Part shown: positions 36,644-45,284 of the stretch, piece after piece
How the letters are laid out: each line of letters begins with the position of its first letter
Numbering within the stretch: position 1 is the stretch's first letter
Assembly (NCBI RefSeq): GCF_002727065.1
Contig: NZ_PDVP01000017.1
Location: forward strand, 50,322 to 114,321
Length of the DNA stretch: 64,000 nucleotides
Direction: 5' to 3'
From: Zhengella mangrovi
GTDB taxonomy: Bacteria > Pseudomonadota > Alphaproteobacteria > Rhizobiales > Rhizobiaceae
Notes under the pieces: model-generated
What the model was told of the DNA's origin: nothing
The model's input: the letters and a program-made list of their open reading frames with translations, nothing else
Databases searched by the model: none
Translations under genes and position numbers: made by a program

Positions 36644-37840
36644 TCAGGCCGCCTTCGACAGGTTCAGGATGCGTTTTCCGATGATGTCCAGCTGGATCTC
36701 GGTCGTGCCGGCGTAGATCGTCTCTGCCCGGCTGTGCAGGTAGAGATGCTCCATCCGCGTCTTCACGTCGCGCAGCGCCTGCCCGGCATTGGCCGGGAAC
36801 CGCGACACGATCTCGTAGGCGATCTGGGCGAACCGCTGGTGCGATTCCGACCAGTAGAGCTTGGGGAAGCTGCCGCGCGGCCCGATTTCCTGGCCGGCCA
36901 GGAGGCTTGCGACGAGGGTTTCGACGTGGCCCTTGAGCATCTCGATCTCGACCCGCACCTGCGCCAGGTCGCGGGCATAGCCCTGCAGGAGGCGAAGGCT
37001 GCGCTCGTCGCTGCGGCAGGCCATGATCAGGTGGTCGAGTTCGCTTTCGAAACGCCAGGCGCGATACATCCGGTTGGTTGCGCGCTCGATCGACAGGACG
37101 CGCGTGGCGGCCGGCCAGCCCTCGTCGGGAGCGCCGAGCATGTCGGCCTCGTCGACGATGACATCGCTGAAGAAGACCTCGCAGAAGGAGCGGTCGCCGT
37201 CGATCGACCGGATTTCCCGGACGTCGATACCGGGCCGGTCCATCGGCACGGCAAACAGGACCAGACCACGGTGCCGGTCTTCAGGCACGCCGGTGCGGGC
37301 CAGCAGCAGGCAGCGCTGCGACTTGGAGGCACCGCTGGTCCAGATCTTCTGGCCGTTGACCCGCCAGCCGTCCGCCGAACGCTCGACACGCGTCCGCAGC
37401 CCGGCCAGGTCGGACCCGGCGCCCGGTTCCGAGAATCCCTGGCACCAGATGGTCTCCATGTTGAGGATCGAGGGAAGGAACTCCGATTTCTGGCGCTCGT
37501 CGCCCACGGCCAGGACGATCGGCCCGACCAGTTCCTTGCCGATCGAGTTGACCGCGTTCGGCGCCGGGGCAAGGCCGATCTCGCGATTGGCTTCCAGGTG
37601 TTCGCGCAGTGTCAGGCCGTGCCCGCCATAGGCCTTCGGCCAGGTGATGCCGGCCAGGCCCGCCCGGTAGAGCGCGGCTTCGAACTGCTTCAGTTCATCC
37701 AGCGTCGCCGGGGTGTCGTGGCACCGGTCGGTGCGCAACCGGTCGGTCAGGTTTTCCTGCAGCCAGGCCCGCGCCCGGGCTCCGTAGGCGCCGGGTTCCA
37801 TTCCTGTCGCAGCGATGTCTTTCGTGGCGGCCATGGTCAT
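36644..37840 (-). CDS. Acyl-CoA dehydrogenase, large-subunit type
   Basis: 398 residues. WCQGFSEPGAGSDLAG and GQKIWTS are the FAD/substrate segments; the C-terminal motif reads IYAGTTEIQ, with Ala at the usual catalytic Glu position, as in alpha subunits of heteromeric enzymes. The start overlaps the stop of the ADP-forming synthetase as ATGA. It probably forms an alpha2-beta2 enzyme with the 334-residue protein at 35636. Confidence 0.92.
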   Translation of the reverse strand: MTMAATKDIAATGMEPGAYGARARAWLQENLTDRLRTDRCHDTPATLDELKQFEAALYRAGLAGITWPKAYGGHGLTLREHLEANREIGLAPAPNAVNSIGKELVGPIVLAVGDERQKSEFLPSILNMETIWCQGFSEPGAGSDLAGLRTRVERSADGWRVNGQKIWTSGASKSQRCLLLARTGVPEDRHRGLVLFAVPMDRPGIDVREIRSIDGDRSFCEVFFSDVIVDEADMLGAPDEGWPAATRVLSIERATNRMYRAWRFESELDHLIMACRSDERSLRLLQGYARDLAQVRVEIEMLKGHVETLVASLLAGQEIGPRGSFPKLYWSESHQRFAQIAYEIVSRFPANAGQALRDVKTRMEHLYLHSRAETIYAGTTEIQLDIIGKRILNLSKAA

Positions 37841-39975
37841 GATTCAGCCTCGCGATCTTGGGCGTGCTTGGGAACGATCAGTGCATCGAGTGCAACGACG
37901 CCCTGCCCTTTCGGGCGCACCAGGAGGGGATTGATATCGATCTCGGCCACGTCTGCGGCGTGGCGCGCGGCAAATTGCGACAGCGCGGAAATTGCGTCGC
38001 CAAGCGCGTCGAGATCGGCGACGGGGCGACCCCGCGCGCCGTCGAGCAGCGGAAACGCCTTCAGTTCCCGCACCATGGCACGGGCTTCGGCAGGCGTCAC
38101 CGGCGCCATGCGCAGCGACGTGTCCTTGAAGATCTCGGCGAAGATGCCGCCCAGGCCCACCATGATGGCCGGCCCGAAGAAGGCATCGGTCGTGACGCCG
38201 AGGATGAGTTCCACCCCGCCCGACGTCATCGGAGACACCAGGACCCCGTCGATGGCGGCGTCCGGCGCATGCTGCCCGGCAGCGGCGACGACCCGCTCGA
38301 AGGCCGCCCGCGCGGCCGCTCCGCCCTGAACGTTGAGTTCCACGCCGCCGATATCGCTCTTGTGCTGGATGTCGGGCGACAGGATCTTCATCGCCACCGG
38401 AACACCGAGACGGTCGGCGGCAGCGGCAGCCTCGTCCGCCGTCGCGGCCAGGATGTCCTCGACGAAGGGCACGCCCGCGGCGCCCAGTGCCGCCTTGGCC
38501 GTCGCCTCGTTTCGGAACACGCCGGGATCGATGGGCTCCGGCACAACGGGTTCGGGCGCCTTGCCGGCGCTGTCCGCACCCTGCAACCGGGCAATCGCCG
38601 CGATGCCCGCCATGGCGGAATCGATGCTCGGGAAGCAGGCGATCCCCATGGCTCGCAATTGCGCGATCGCGTCGGCCGGTCCCGGGATGCAGGCGACGAG
38701 CAGCTTTTCAGGGTAGCGCTCGATGATCCGTGCAAAGGCAGCGGTGAAAACGTTCCGAAGCCGCGGAATTTCCATCCCGAGAGCAAGCATCAGGCAGATA
38801 ACATTGTTGGCGTCATCGAGAACGGTCGCATCGAGCAGCTTTTCCATGATGTCGGGATTGGCCGACATCTGCGCCGTCGCATCGATCGGGTTCATGGCGG
38901 AAGCCAGCGGAATGGCCGCCTTGATGCTCGCCTGTGCCGTCGCACCCAGCGGGTTGACGGCAATGCCGTTGGCGGACGCCGCATCGGCCATCATCACGCC
39001 GAACCCGCCCGAAGCGGCAATCAGCGCCACGGAGGGCGAGCCGCTGATGCGCCGCCCGCCGATGGCCTCGATGGCCGCGCCGATCTCGACGAGCTGTTCG
39101 AGCGAGTGGACCCGGATCGCCCCGTGGCGGGCGAAGACCGCGTCGAAGACCCGGTCGCTGCCGGCAAGGCCGCCGGTGTGCGACAGCGCCGCTTTCTGGC
39201 CCACTTCCGAGGTGCCTATCTTCAGGATCACGACCGGCTTTCCCGCCTGGCGTGCGCGCTCAAGGGCCCGCGTCAGGCGCGGCCCGTCGCGGCAGGTCTC
39301 GAGGCAGCAGAGGATCACCCGCGTGTCGCTGTCGTCGGCAAGCCACTCGATCGCATCGGCGGCCTGGACGTCGGCTTCATTGCCCGTGGCGATGAACCGG
39401 GCCACGCCCGCACCGCTGTCGCCCAGCTGGCGCAACGCGGAACTGCCCACGTTGCCGCTTTGCGACACGATGGAGACGCCGCCTTCTGCCGGCATCTCGT
39501 TCTCCAGCGCCACCGTGAACGTACCGATGGCCCGTTCGCGAACACTGATCGAGCCAAGGCAGTTCGGACCGACGATGCGCATGCCGGTGTCCTGCGCCAG
39601 CGCGGTCACTTTCTTCTGCAGCTCGGCACCGTCCGCACCGCTCTCGGCAAAGCCCGCGCTCAGCACGACCGCGGCCCGCACACCGCGCGCCGCCGCCGAT
39701 TCCAGCGCTGCCAGCGCGCCGGCGCCCGGCACGGCGACCAGAACCAGGTCGGGCGTGACCGGCAGCGCTTCGACGGACGCGAAGGCGGGCAGGCCCTGGA
39801 TGGACGGAGCCGACGGGTTGACCGGGTAGATCGCCCCGCCATAGCCGTGCTTCTTCAACAGGTTGACAGGACGCCCACCGGTCTTGGTCGGGTCGGACGA
39901 TGCGCCAACGACCGCGATGGAGCGAGGCTGGAAAAGAGCATCCAGCCCCGGCCGTTCCGATACCGCTGCGGCCAT
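37837..39975 (-). CDS. ADP-forming acyl-CoA synthetase (fused acetate-CoA ligase type)
   Basis: 712 residues from the ATG at 39975, one base after the crotonase stop (TGACATG). Order of domains: CoA-binding Rossmann fold (about 15-145, IAVVGASSDPTKTGG), succinyl-CoA-synthetase-like flavodoxin domains with the phospho-His at His266 (ALSHTGGLAGSD), and a C-terminal ATP-grasp domain (about 490-705, with ILSPDIQHKSDIGGVELN). It makes acyl-CoA from acid, CoA and ATP with release of ADP and phosphate, reversibly. It offers a third mode of CoA activation beside the AMP-forming ligases and the CoA-transferase. Confidence 0.93.
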   Translation of the reverse strand: MAAAVSERPGLDALFQPRSIAVVGASSDPTKTGGRPVNLLKKHGYGGAIYPVNPSAPSIQGLPAFASVEALPVTPDLVLVAVPGAGALAALESAAARGVRAAVVLSAGFAESGADGAELQKKVTALAQDTGMRIVGPNCLGSISVRERAIGTFTVALENEMPAEGGVSIVSQSGNVGSSALRQLGDSGAGVARFIATGNEADVQAADAIEWLADDSDTRVILCCLETCRDGPRLTRALERARQAGKPVVILKIGTSEVGQKAALSHTGGLAGSDRVFDAVFARHGAIRVHSLEQLVEIGAAIEAIGGRRISGSPSVALIAASGGFGVMMADAASANGIAVNPLGATAQASIKAAIPLASAMNPIDATAQMSANPDIMEKLLDATVLDDANNVICLMLALGMEIPRLRNVFTAAFARIIERYPEKLLVACIPGPADAIAQLRAMGIACFPSIDSAMAGIAAIARLQGADSAGKAPEPVVPEPIDPGVFRNEATAKAALGAAGVPFVEDILAATADEAAAAADRLGVPVAMKILSPDIQHKSDIGGVELNVQGGAAARAAFERVVAAAGQHAPDAAIDGVLVSPMTSGGVELILGVTTDAFFGPAIMVGLGGIFAEIFKDTSLRMAPVTPAEARAMVRELKAFPLLDGARGRPVADLDALGDAISALSQFAARHAADVAEIDINPLLVRPKGQGVVALDALIVPKHAQDREAES

Positions 39976-39976
39976 G

Positions 39977-40750
39977 TCAGCGCCCCTTGAAGACGGGCGC
40001 GCGCTTTTCGAGGAAGGCCATGCGCGCTTCCAGCGCATCCTCGGTCTTGGAAAGCGCCATCGTGAAGTTCTGCTCCATGCGATAGGCATCGCGCTGGGGC
40101 ATGTCCTCGACCATGTTCGAGGTCTGCTTGGCGTATTTCATCGCCAGCGGCGCCTTGGACGCGATTTCCCTGGCCACGGCCATCGCGGTCGGCACCAGGT
40201 CCTTGGCAGAGGTGACTTCCTCGATGATGGAACGCTCCTTCAGTTCGGCGGCCGTCAGGCGCACGCCGGTAAAGAACATGCGCCGCGCGGTCGAACGGCC
40301 GAACATCGCGTGAACCATCGCCGCGCCGCCGGCCAGGCCGACGTTGATCTCCGGCATGCCGAACAGCGCCTCTTCCGAAGCGTAATAGATATCGCAGGCC
40401 GACATCAGCCCGAGCCCGGCCCCCAGCGCCACGCCGTTGACGGCCGCAATGACCGGCTTGTCGCATTCGCGGATCGAGTTGCCCGTCTCGCGGATGGCCC
40501 GGTTGTGCGCCAGGAAATCGCCCGGATTGTCCGGCTTCGGGCGGTCCTTCAGGTCGGCACCGGCGCAAAAGGTCTTGCCGGAACCGGTCAGGACCGCGCA
40601 GCGGATATCGTCGCGCTGGGAAATCTCGTCGAACACCGCGATGAGTTCGTAGCGCGTGGCACGATCGAGCGCGTTGACCGGCGGACGGTCAAGCGTCACC
40701 AGCGCGACCATTCCGTCGAGTTCCACGCGCACATTCTTGTAATCGAACAT
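39977..40750 (-). CDS. Enoyl-CoA hydratase/isomerase-family protein
   Basis: 257-residue crotonase-fold enzyme with GSGKTFCAGADLKDRP and GVALGAGLG as oxyanion segments. Glu164-type residue is kept (GMPEINVG) and the Glu144-type position is Gly, exactly as in the paralogue at 23480; the C-terminal segments also match (KAPLAMKYAKQTSNMVEDMP versus KSPKALSLAKRAINTVENMP). It is the first gene of the 12-gene operon and its promoter contains two TGACC-N4-GGTCA operators. Confidence 0.92.
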   Translation of the reverse strand: MFDYKNVRVELDGMVALVTLDRPPVNALDRATRYELIAVFDEISQRDDIRCAVLTGSGKTFCAGADLKDRPKPDNPGDFLAHNRAIRETGNSIRECDKPVIAAVNGVALGAGLGLMSACDIYYASEEALFGMPEINVGLAGGAAMVHAMFGRSTARRMFFTGVRLTAAELKERSIIEEVTSAKDLVPTAMAVAREIASKAPLAMKYAKQTSNMVEDMPQRDAYRMEQNFTMALSKTEDALEARMAFLEKRAPVFKGR

Positions 40751-40775
40751 TCCGTCCTCCTCCTGCGGCCTCCAC

Positions 40776-40789
40776 TGACCGGGCGGTCA
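40776..40789. promoter_or_regulatory. TetR-type operator (TGACC-GGGC-GGTCA)
   Basis: Perfect palindrome 26 bases upstream of the start codon of the 12-gene operon. It has the same arms as sites at 40860, 42654 and 51868. It is probably bound by one or both of the paralogous TetR regulators in this window (inference). Confidence 0.65.
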
Positions 40790-40859
40790 GTCACAGTCTC
40801 TTCATACCGATCTGAATGGAAATTGGCAACACTCATTATCAGGCGCATCGCCCCTTGAC

Positions 40860-40873
40860 TGACCGCCCGGTCA
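40860..40873. promoter_or_regulatory. TetR-type operator (TGACC-GCCC-GGTCA)
   Basis: Second perfect copy in the same 189-base divergent region, 67 bases before tctC. The centres of the two copies are 84 bases apart, eight helical turns, so cooperative binding is possible. One operator serves each promoter of the divergent pair. Confidence 0.65.
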
Positions 40874-40939
40874 CCCCTTAACCTGATATCAGTTTGCGGG
40901 CTTGCCTGTCCGTATCTGACCCAGGGAGGAAGTGAGTAC

Positions 40940-41914
40940 ATGAACCTTTTCAGCCGCAGAAACATCCTTGCCGCTCTCGGCTTCGCCGCCGGTGTCGCCA
41001 TGGCGCCGCTCTCGTCGGCGCACGCCGATGACACCATTCACCTGATCGTGCCCTATGGCGGCGGCGGCCTCGTCGATGGCCTCGTGCGCGAGATGGCCGA
41101 CACGATGACCCAGGAACTCGGCCAGCCGGTCGTGGTCGAGAACAAGCCCGGCTCCAACGGCATCATCGGCGCCGCCTACGTGGCTGCCGCCAAGCCGGAC
41201 GGCCTCACCTATCTCGTCGGCGCCACCGGCCCGCTTTCGCTGAACGTGCTGCTGCGCAAGAACCTGCCCTTCAAGATGGAATCCTTCGAGCCCGTCGGCA
41301 CGATGTTCAGTGGTCCGCTGACCATCACCGTCCCGACCTCCATGGGAGTCAACAGCCTCGACGAGCTCAAGACCTGGGCCAAGGAATCGGGCAAGCCGCT
41401 GCGTTACGCGATGCTTGGACCCGGCAGCGTGACCCATCTCTTCGGCATGGTTCTGCAGGACGTGCTCGGCACCGAGCTCGTGCCGGTCGCCTACAAGGCC
41501 AACCCGGAAATGATCGTCGACCAGATCGGCGGACAGGTCGAGCTGAACTTCTCCACCCCGATTTCCCTGGTCAAGCACGTTGCTTCCGGCGACCTGAAGA
41601 TCCTCGCGATCTCGACCGAGGAGCGCATGGGCAAGTTCCCGGACCTGCCGTCCGTCACCGAGCTTGGCTACCCGCAGCTCGTTTCGTCCTTCTGGTTCGG
41701 CCTGGTGGCTCCGGCCGGCACCCCGGCGGCGGAAAAGGACCGCGTCAGCGCCGCGCTTCAGAAGGCGATGAGCGTGCAGTCGCTGCAGGACAAGATGATC
41801 AACGTCGGCATGACCCCGCACGTTGGTGGCGCCGACGCCATGCAGGCGCAGCTCGACTGGGACGTCGACTTCTGGGGCGGCGTCATCAAGAAGAACAACA
41901 TTTCGCTGGATTGA
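40940..41914 (+). CDS. tctC: Tripartite tricarboxylate transporter binding protein (TctC/Bug family)
   Basis: 324 residues. The N-terminus SRRNILAALGFAAG is a twin-arginine-like signal peptide with cleavage near AHA|DD, so the protein is exported folded or by Sec. The mature part has Bug-family motifs: IHLIVPYGGGGLVDGL, VENKPGSNGIIGA and VAPAGTPAAEKDRV. It delivers a carboxylate to TctAB, encoded at 31600-33571 on the opposite strand. A strong ribosome site GGGAGGAAG precedes it and an intrinsic terminator follows. Confidence 0.94.
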   Translation: MNLFSRRNILAALGFAAGVAMAPLSSAHADDTIHLIVPYGGGGLVDGLVREMADTMTQELGQPVVVENKPGSNGIIGAAYVAAAKPDGLTYLVGATGPLSLNVLLRKNLPFKMESFEPVGTMFSGPLTITVPTSMGVNSLDELKTWAKESGKPLRYAMLGPGSVTHLFGMVLQDVLGTELVPVAYKANPEMIVDQIGGQVELNFSTPISLVKHVASGDLKILAISTEERMGKFPDLPSVTELGYPQLVSSFWFGLVAPAGTPAAEKDRVSAALQKAMSVQSLQDKMINVGMTPHVGGADAMQAQLDWDVDFWGGVIKKNNISLD

Positions 41915-41940
41915 TCGGTTTCCGGTCCGCGACAGAAGGA

Positions 41941-41969
41941 AAAGCCCCGCGGCGACGCGGGGCTTTTTT
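41941..41969 (+). terminator. Intrinsic terminator after tctC
   Basis: AAAGCCCCGC, a six-base loop and GCGGGGCTTT are followed by a T-run. The hairpin starts 27 bases after the tctC stop. It may also work for the tetR gene converging from the right, since the A/T flanks are symmetrical. Confidence 0.9.
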
Positions 41970-42000
41970 CATGCCTGCAATCCTGTGAGAAACCGCCTGG

Positions 42001-42612
42001 TCAGCGCTTCTTCAACCCGCCCAGCAGGATATCCGCGTACTGGTCGACGATCTGCTCCGCCGTCAGCCCCTTGGCCGGGTCGTACCAGCGGTGCATCCAG
42101 TTGATCCCCGACAGGATCAGCCGCCCCGCCATTGCCGGATCGACGGCATTGAATTCGCCGGACGCGACCCCCTCGCTGATCAGGTCCCGAAGACGCTGCT
42201 CGAACTGCCGCCGCCGCGCGACGCGCGTTTCCAGCCGGTGACGGTCCGGGTCCGACCAGAAGGCGTTGCTGGCCGCGATCCAGGCCGAACGGTGTTGCGA
42301 GAAGAAGGCCGCGGCCGCGACCATGTAGGCGCGCACCTTCTCGGCAGCCGTCCCGCGCTCCGGAATCCGCGCCTCGACGAAACTGTAGAGGCTTTCGGTC
42401 GCGGAAAACGAGATTCGCGCGTAGATGTCGTCCTTGCTGGCGAAATGGTGGTAGAGCAAGGCCTTCGAGACACCGGCGGCATTCGAGATGTCGCGCATCG
42501 ACGTGGCTTCGTAGCCCTTTTCGGCAAACAGCCGCGCCCCGATCTCCAGCAGCGCCCGTGCGCGTTCGCTGGTTTCCTCTTCGGGCGCACCCGGCTTTGC
42601 CTGTTCGTTCAC
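42001..42612 (-). CDS. TetR-family regulator
   Basis: 203 residues. The N-terminal helix-turn-helix (about 17-62) contains FAEKGYEATSMRDISNAAG and SKALLYHHFASKD. The ligand domain ends in GRLILSGINWMHRWYDP. A paralogue at 51192 has an almost identical recognition helix and the same C-terminal segment. Its own promoter carries TGACC-CGTT-GGTCA. It probably represses the divergent operon/tctC promoters at 40.8 kb and itself until an acyl-CoA-like ligand appears; this is inferred from FadR/PaaR-like TetR regulators. Confidence 0.92.
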   Translation of the reverse strand: MNEQAKPGAPEEETSERARALLEIGARLFAEKGYEATSMRDISNAAGVSKALLYHHFASKDDIYARISFSATESLYSFVEARIPERGTAAEKVRAYMVAAAAFFSQHRSAWIAASNAFWSDPDRHRLETRVARRRQFEQRLRDLISEGVASGEFNAVDPAMAGRLILSGINWMHRWYDPAKGLTAEQIVDQYADILLGGLKKR

Positions 42613-42653
42613 GTCTGCCGCCTTTCCGCATGGCCATGCCCGCGACAGCGGAC

Positions 42654-42667
42654 TGACCCGTTGGTCA
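42654..42667. promoter_or_regulatory. TetR-type operator before tetR
   Basis: TGACC-CGTT-GGTCA, 42 bases upstream of the tetR start at 42612. Its arms are identical to those at 40776, 40860 and 51868. The position suits autorepression. Confidence 0.65.
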
Positions 42668-42725
42668 CCCGGAGCTTAGCGCGTGCACACGCGCGGACTC
42701 AAGACCGAAGATGACCGCGCCAACG

Positions 42726-43208
42726 CTACAGCGGCGTCCTGGCAAGCTTGCCAGCGGCCTGGAGCATGTCCCGGGTCAGCGTCAACCCGAACAGCGTCGC
42801 CCGTGCCTGCGCCTCGATGAACGGCGACGCCGGTCCACCGGCCTGCTCGCCGTCGCCGTTCGGGGCATTGCCGCAGAGCCGCCCGGTCTCGGTGATCATC
42901 ACGTTGACGAGGTTCTCGGCGATCTGCCGGCAGGTTTCCACCGCCTCGATGTTGGCCTTCGCCAGCCGGTCCATGGTTTCCCGGTTGTGCTTGATCACAT
43001 CCGCGGTGTCGAAATCGGCCGATGCCATCCAGCGGAACGTCTCCAGGATCTTGTCCTGGTCGAACATCTGCGCCTGCCAGGCCGGGTTCATCATGGTCCA
43101 GAAGTCGCCCACGACATGGACCGGATGAAACGGCGTTTCCCAAGGCTTGCCCCACATCTCGACTGCTCGCTCCGCTCCTGTTCCAGGTTTCCGATGGTAT
43201 CGCACCAT
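42726..43208 (-). CDS. Phasin-like helical protein
   Basis: About 160 residues, mainly amphipathic helix (FTMM..., AKANIEAVETCRQIAENLVN, FIEAQARATLFGLTLTRDML) without signal peptide or membrane segment. The pattern resembles phasins that coat polyhydroxyalkanoate granules, and a PHA synthase is encoded 2 kb upstream. The ATG at 43208 overlaps the alkylsulfatase stop as TGATG; a methionine at 43157 is an alternative start. If it is not a phasin it is an unknown helical partner of the alkylsulfatase. Confidence 0.65.
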   Translation of the reverse strand: MVRYHRKPGTGAERAVEMWGKPWETPFHPVHVVGDFWTMMNPAWQAQMFDQDKILETFRWMASADFDTADVIKHNRETMDRLAKANIEAVETCRQIAENLVNVMITETGRLCGNAPNGDGEQAGGPASPFIEAQARATLFGLTLTRDMLQAAGKLARTPL

Positions 43209-45136
43209 CACGACGCTTCCAATGGCGTCACCACGTTGAACATCGGATTGAAATCGTCAAGCGCGGCAAACAGCGCCTCGACCTTTTCCCGGTCGCCGTC
43301 GATGGCCACCTCCTCGCCGTCAAGCGTGCTGACCCCGACGGCGATGTTCGCGATGGCCTCGTGCGTGAGCGTCATCGTCGCCACCGCGCCAGGATCCGAC
43401 TTGTTCACCAGGTGGGTGAGGCAGCCGCGCGACAGGGTCAGCGCGAGCTCCTCGCTCCGGTCGCTGATCTTCAGGTTGATCACGTAGGCCTCGCCGGCCA
43501 CGCGTTCCGGAATCAGCCGCACGCCGAGGAAATCCAGCATGGTCGAGACCGTCATCGCCTGCATCAGGTCCGGCCCGAGCGTCCGCGAGATCGTCATTTC
43601 CATCACGCCGTGGCGCAGCTCCTGCGCGCCGTAGAGGTATGCGTTGCGCCAGGTCGCCGATTCCGCCTGGTAGCCGAGCTGCTCGAATGTGTCGGCCAGC
43701 AGATAGCGCGCCTCGCGGTTCGACGGCTCGGCAAACACCAGCTTGCTCAGGACCTCGGCGGTCCAGCGGAACTCGCCCTTCTCGAAGTCGTCTGCCGCCC
43801 GCGCCAGGATGGCGTCGGCGCCGCCCATATAGTCCACTGTCTTCTTCGCCGACTCCACGGCCGGCAGCGCATGCAGGTTTGCCGGGTTGCCGTCGTACCA
43901 GCTCAGGTAGCGCTGGTAGACCGCCTTGGAATTGTGGTTCACCGTGCCGTAATAGCCCCGGCACGACCATTGCGAACTCAATTCCTCCGGAAGCGCCAGC
44001 GCCTCCGCCACCTCCGACGGTTTCTGCCCGTTGTTGATGCCGCGCAGGGTCTGGTCATGGATGAACTTGTAGAGGTCGCGGTGGATCGACAGCAGCTCCA
44101 GCACCCGCTCGCGGCCCCAGGTGGGCCAGTGGTGCTGGGCGATCAGCACGTCGACCTTGCTGCCGTAGAGCTCGATCGCGTCGCCGATGTATTTCGACCA
44201 CAGCAGCGGATCCCGCACGATGGCGCCGCGCAACGGGCAGAAATTGTGAAGGTTGTGGGTCACGTTTTCCGCCATGTTCAGCACGTTGAACTGCGGAAAA
44301 TACATGTGCATCTCGGCCGGCGCCTCGGAATCCGGCGCCATGTAGAACTCGATCTCGACGCCGTCGATGACGTGGGTCTCCACCTTGTCGCGGATGAGTT
44401 GCGTCGGCGCGATCAGCGACCGCGCACCTCGGGTGACGGATTTGCCCAGGCCCGTGTCCACGCAACTGCAGGGTCCAGGTTTGAGCAGGGTTCCGAACTG
44501 GAACTGTGCCCGGCGGTAGGTGGCCGTGCCGCTGAGCACGTTTTCGCCCTCGATCGCCTCCATGAAGCCGTCGGGCGCGATGACCCGAACCTTGCCGGCC
44601 GCCACGGCCACCGGCGAGACCACGCCCTTCACCCCGCCGTAGTGATCCGGATGGCTGTGACTGTAGATGACGGCCACCACCGGGCGCTCGGGCCGGTTTT
44701 CGAAGTAAAGTCCGATACAGGCCCTGGCGGTTTCGATCGAGGTGACCGGATCGATGATGATCAACCCGCTGTCGCCCTCGATGATGGTCATGTTGGAAAT
44801 GTCGAGACCGCGCACCTGGTAGACCCGCTCGGACACCTTGAACAGGCCGGCGATCATGTTCAGCTTCGTCTGCCGCCACAGGCTCGGGTTGACCGTGTCC
44901 GGCGCGTTCTCGAACTCGTCGACGAAGGCGAAAGCCGCGGTATCCCAGACGATGCGCCCATCGGCATTGGCGACCTGCCTCGGCGCTTCCGCGATCAGTC
45001 CGCGGCTGGCGTCCTCGAAATCCTGCATGTCGGAAAAGGGCAGCGCATCCGCCATGGCCGCGTTGACGGCAAGCGTCGCCGCATGGGCCGGCTTGGGGTC
45101 CGTGCGGCCCTGTTCGGCCTCCGCTGAATTGCTCAT
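43208..45136 (-). CDS. Alkylsulfatase (SdsA/BDS1 type, metallo-beta-lactamase fold)
   Basis: 642 residues from the ATG at 45136 preceded by GGGAGGG. The metallo-beta-lactamase domain has SHSHPDH with His160, His162, Asp164 and His165, a middle dimerisation domain (about 370-510) and a C-terminal SCP2-like domain (about 525-640) that holds hydrophobic chains. This architecture is that of SdsA/BDS1, which hydrolyses alkyl sulfates to alcohol and sulfate. Unlike many relatives, it has no signal peptide (the first 40 residues are hydrophilic), so it should act in the cytoplasm on an imported or internal sulfate ester. The promoter carries a TTCA-N6-TGAA palindrome. Confidence 0.92.
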   Translation of the reverse strand: MSNSAEAEQGRTDPKPAHAATLAVNAAMADALPFSDMQDFEDASRGLIAEAPRQVANADGRIVWDTAAFAFVDEFENAPDTVNPSLWRQTKLNMIAGLFKVSERVYQVRGLDISNMTIIEGDSGLIIIDPVTSIETARACIGLYFENRPERPVVAVIYSHSHPDHYGGVKGVVSPVAVAAGKVRVIAPDGFMEAIEGENVLSGTATYRRAQFQFGTLLKPGPCSCVDTGLGKSVTRGARSLIAPTQLIRDKVETHVIDGVEIEFYMAPDSEAPAEMHMYFPQFNVLNMAENVTHNLHNFCPLRGAIVRDPLLWSKYIGDAIELYGSKVDVLIAQHHWPTWGRERVLELLSIHRDLYKFIHDQTLRGINNGQKPSEVAEALALPEELSSQWSCRGYYGTVNHNSKAVYQRYLSWYDGNPANLHALPAVESAKKTVDYMGGADAILARAADDFEKGEFRWTAEVLSKLVFAEPSNREARYLLADTFEQLGYQAESATWRNAYLYGAQELRHGVMEMTISRTLGPDLMQAMTVSTMLDFLGVRLIPERVAGEAYVINLKISDRSEELALTLSRGCLTHLVNKSDPGAVATMTLTHEAIANIAVGVSTLDGEEVAIDGDREKVEALFAALDDFNPMFNVVTPLEAS

Positions 45137-45250
45137 ATGTCCCTCCCGCGCATGGATCTTTTCGCCGGGTGCAAGCCGCCCCGGCCCTTGGGTTGCGATG
45201 GTATTGGCCCACCCGCACCGACACAAACGGTCCTGCGCGCCCGGCCGCCG

Positions 45251-45266
45251 ATTCACAAACGTGAAT
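45251..45266. promoter_or_regulatory. TTCA-N6-TGAA palindrome before the alkylsulfatase
   Basis: ATTCAC-AAAC-GTGAAT, a perfect dyad with six-base arms, lies 115 bases upstream of the alkylsulfatase start in the 148-base gap after phaC. It belongs to the family at 18035, 27151, 48764, 54959 and 58020. Confidence 0.6.
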
Positions 45267-45284
45267 ATCGCGTGCCCGGAAGGA

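Noticed and set aside
37858..39990. 710-codon plus-strand open frame
   Set aside because: It is antisense to the ADP-forming acyl-CoA synthetase with the same extent; composition is not protein-like.
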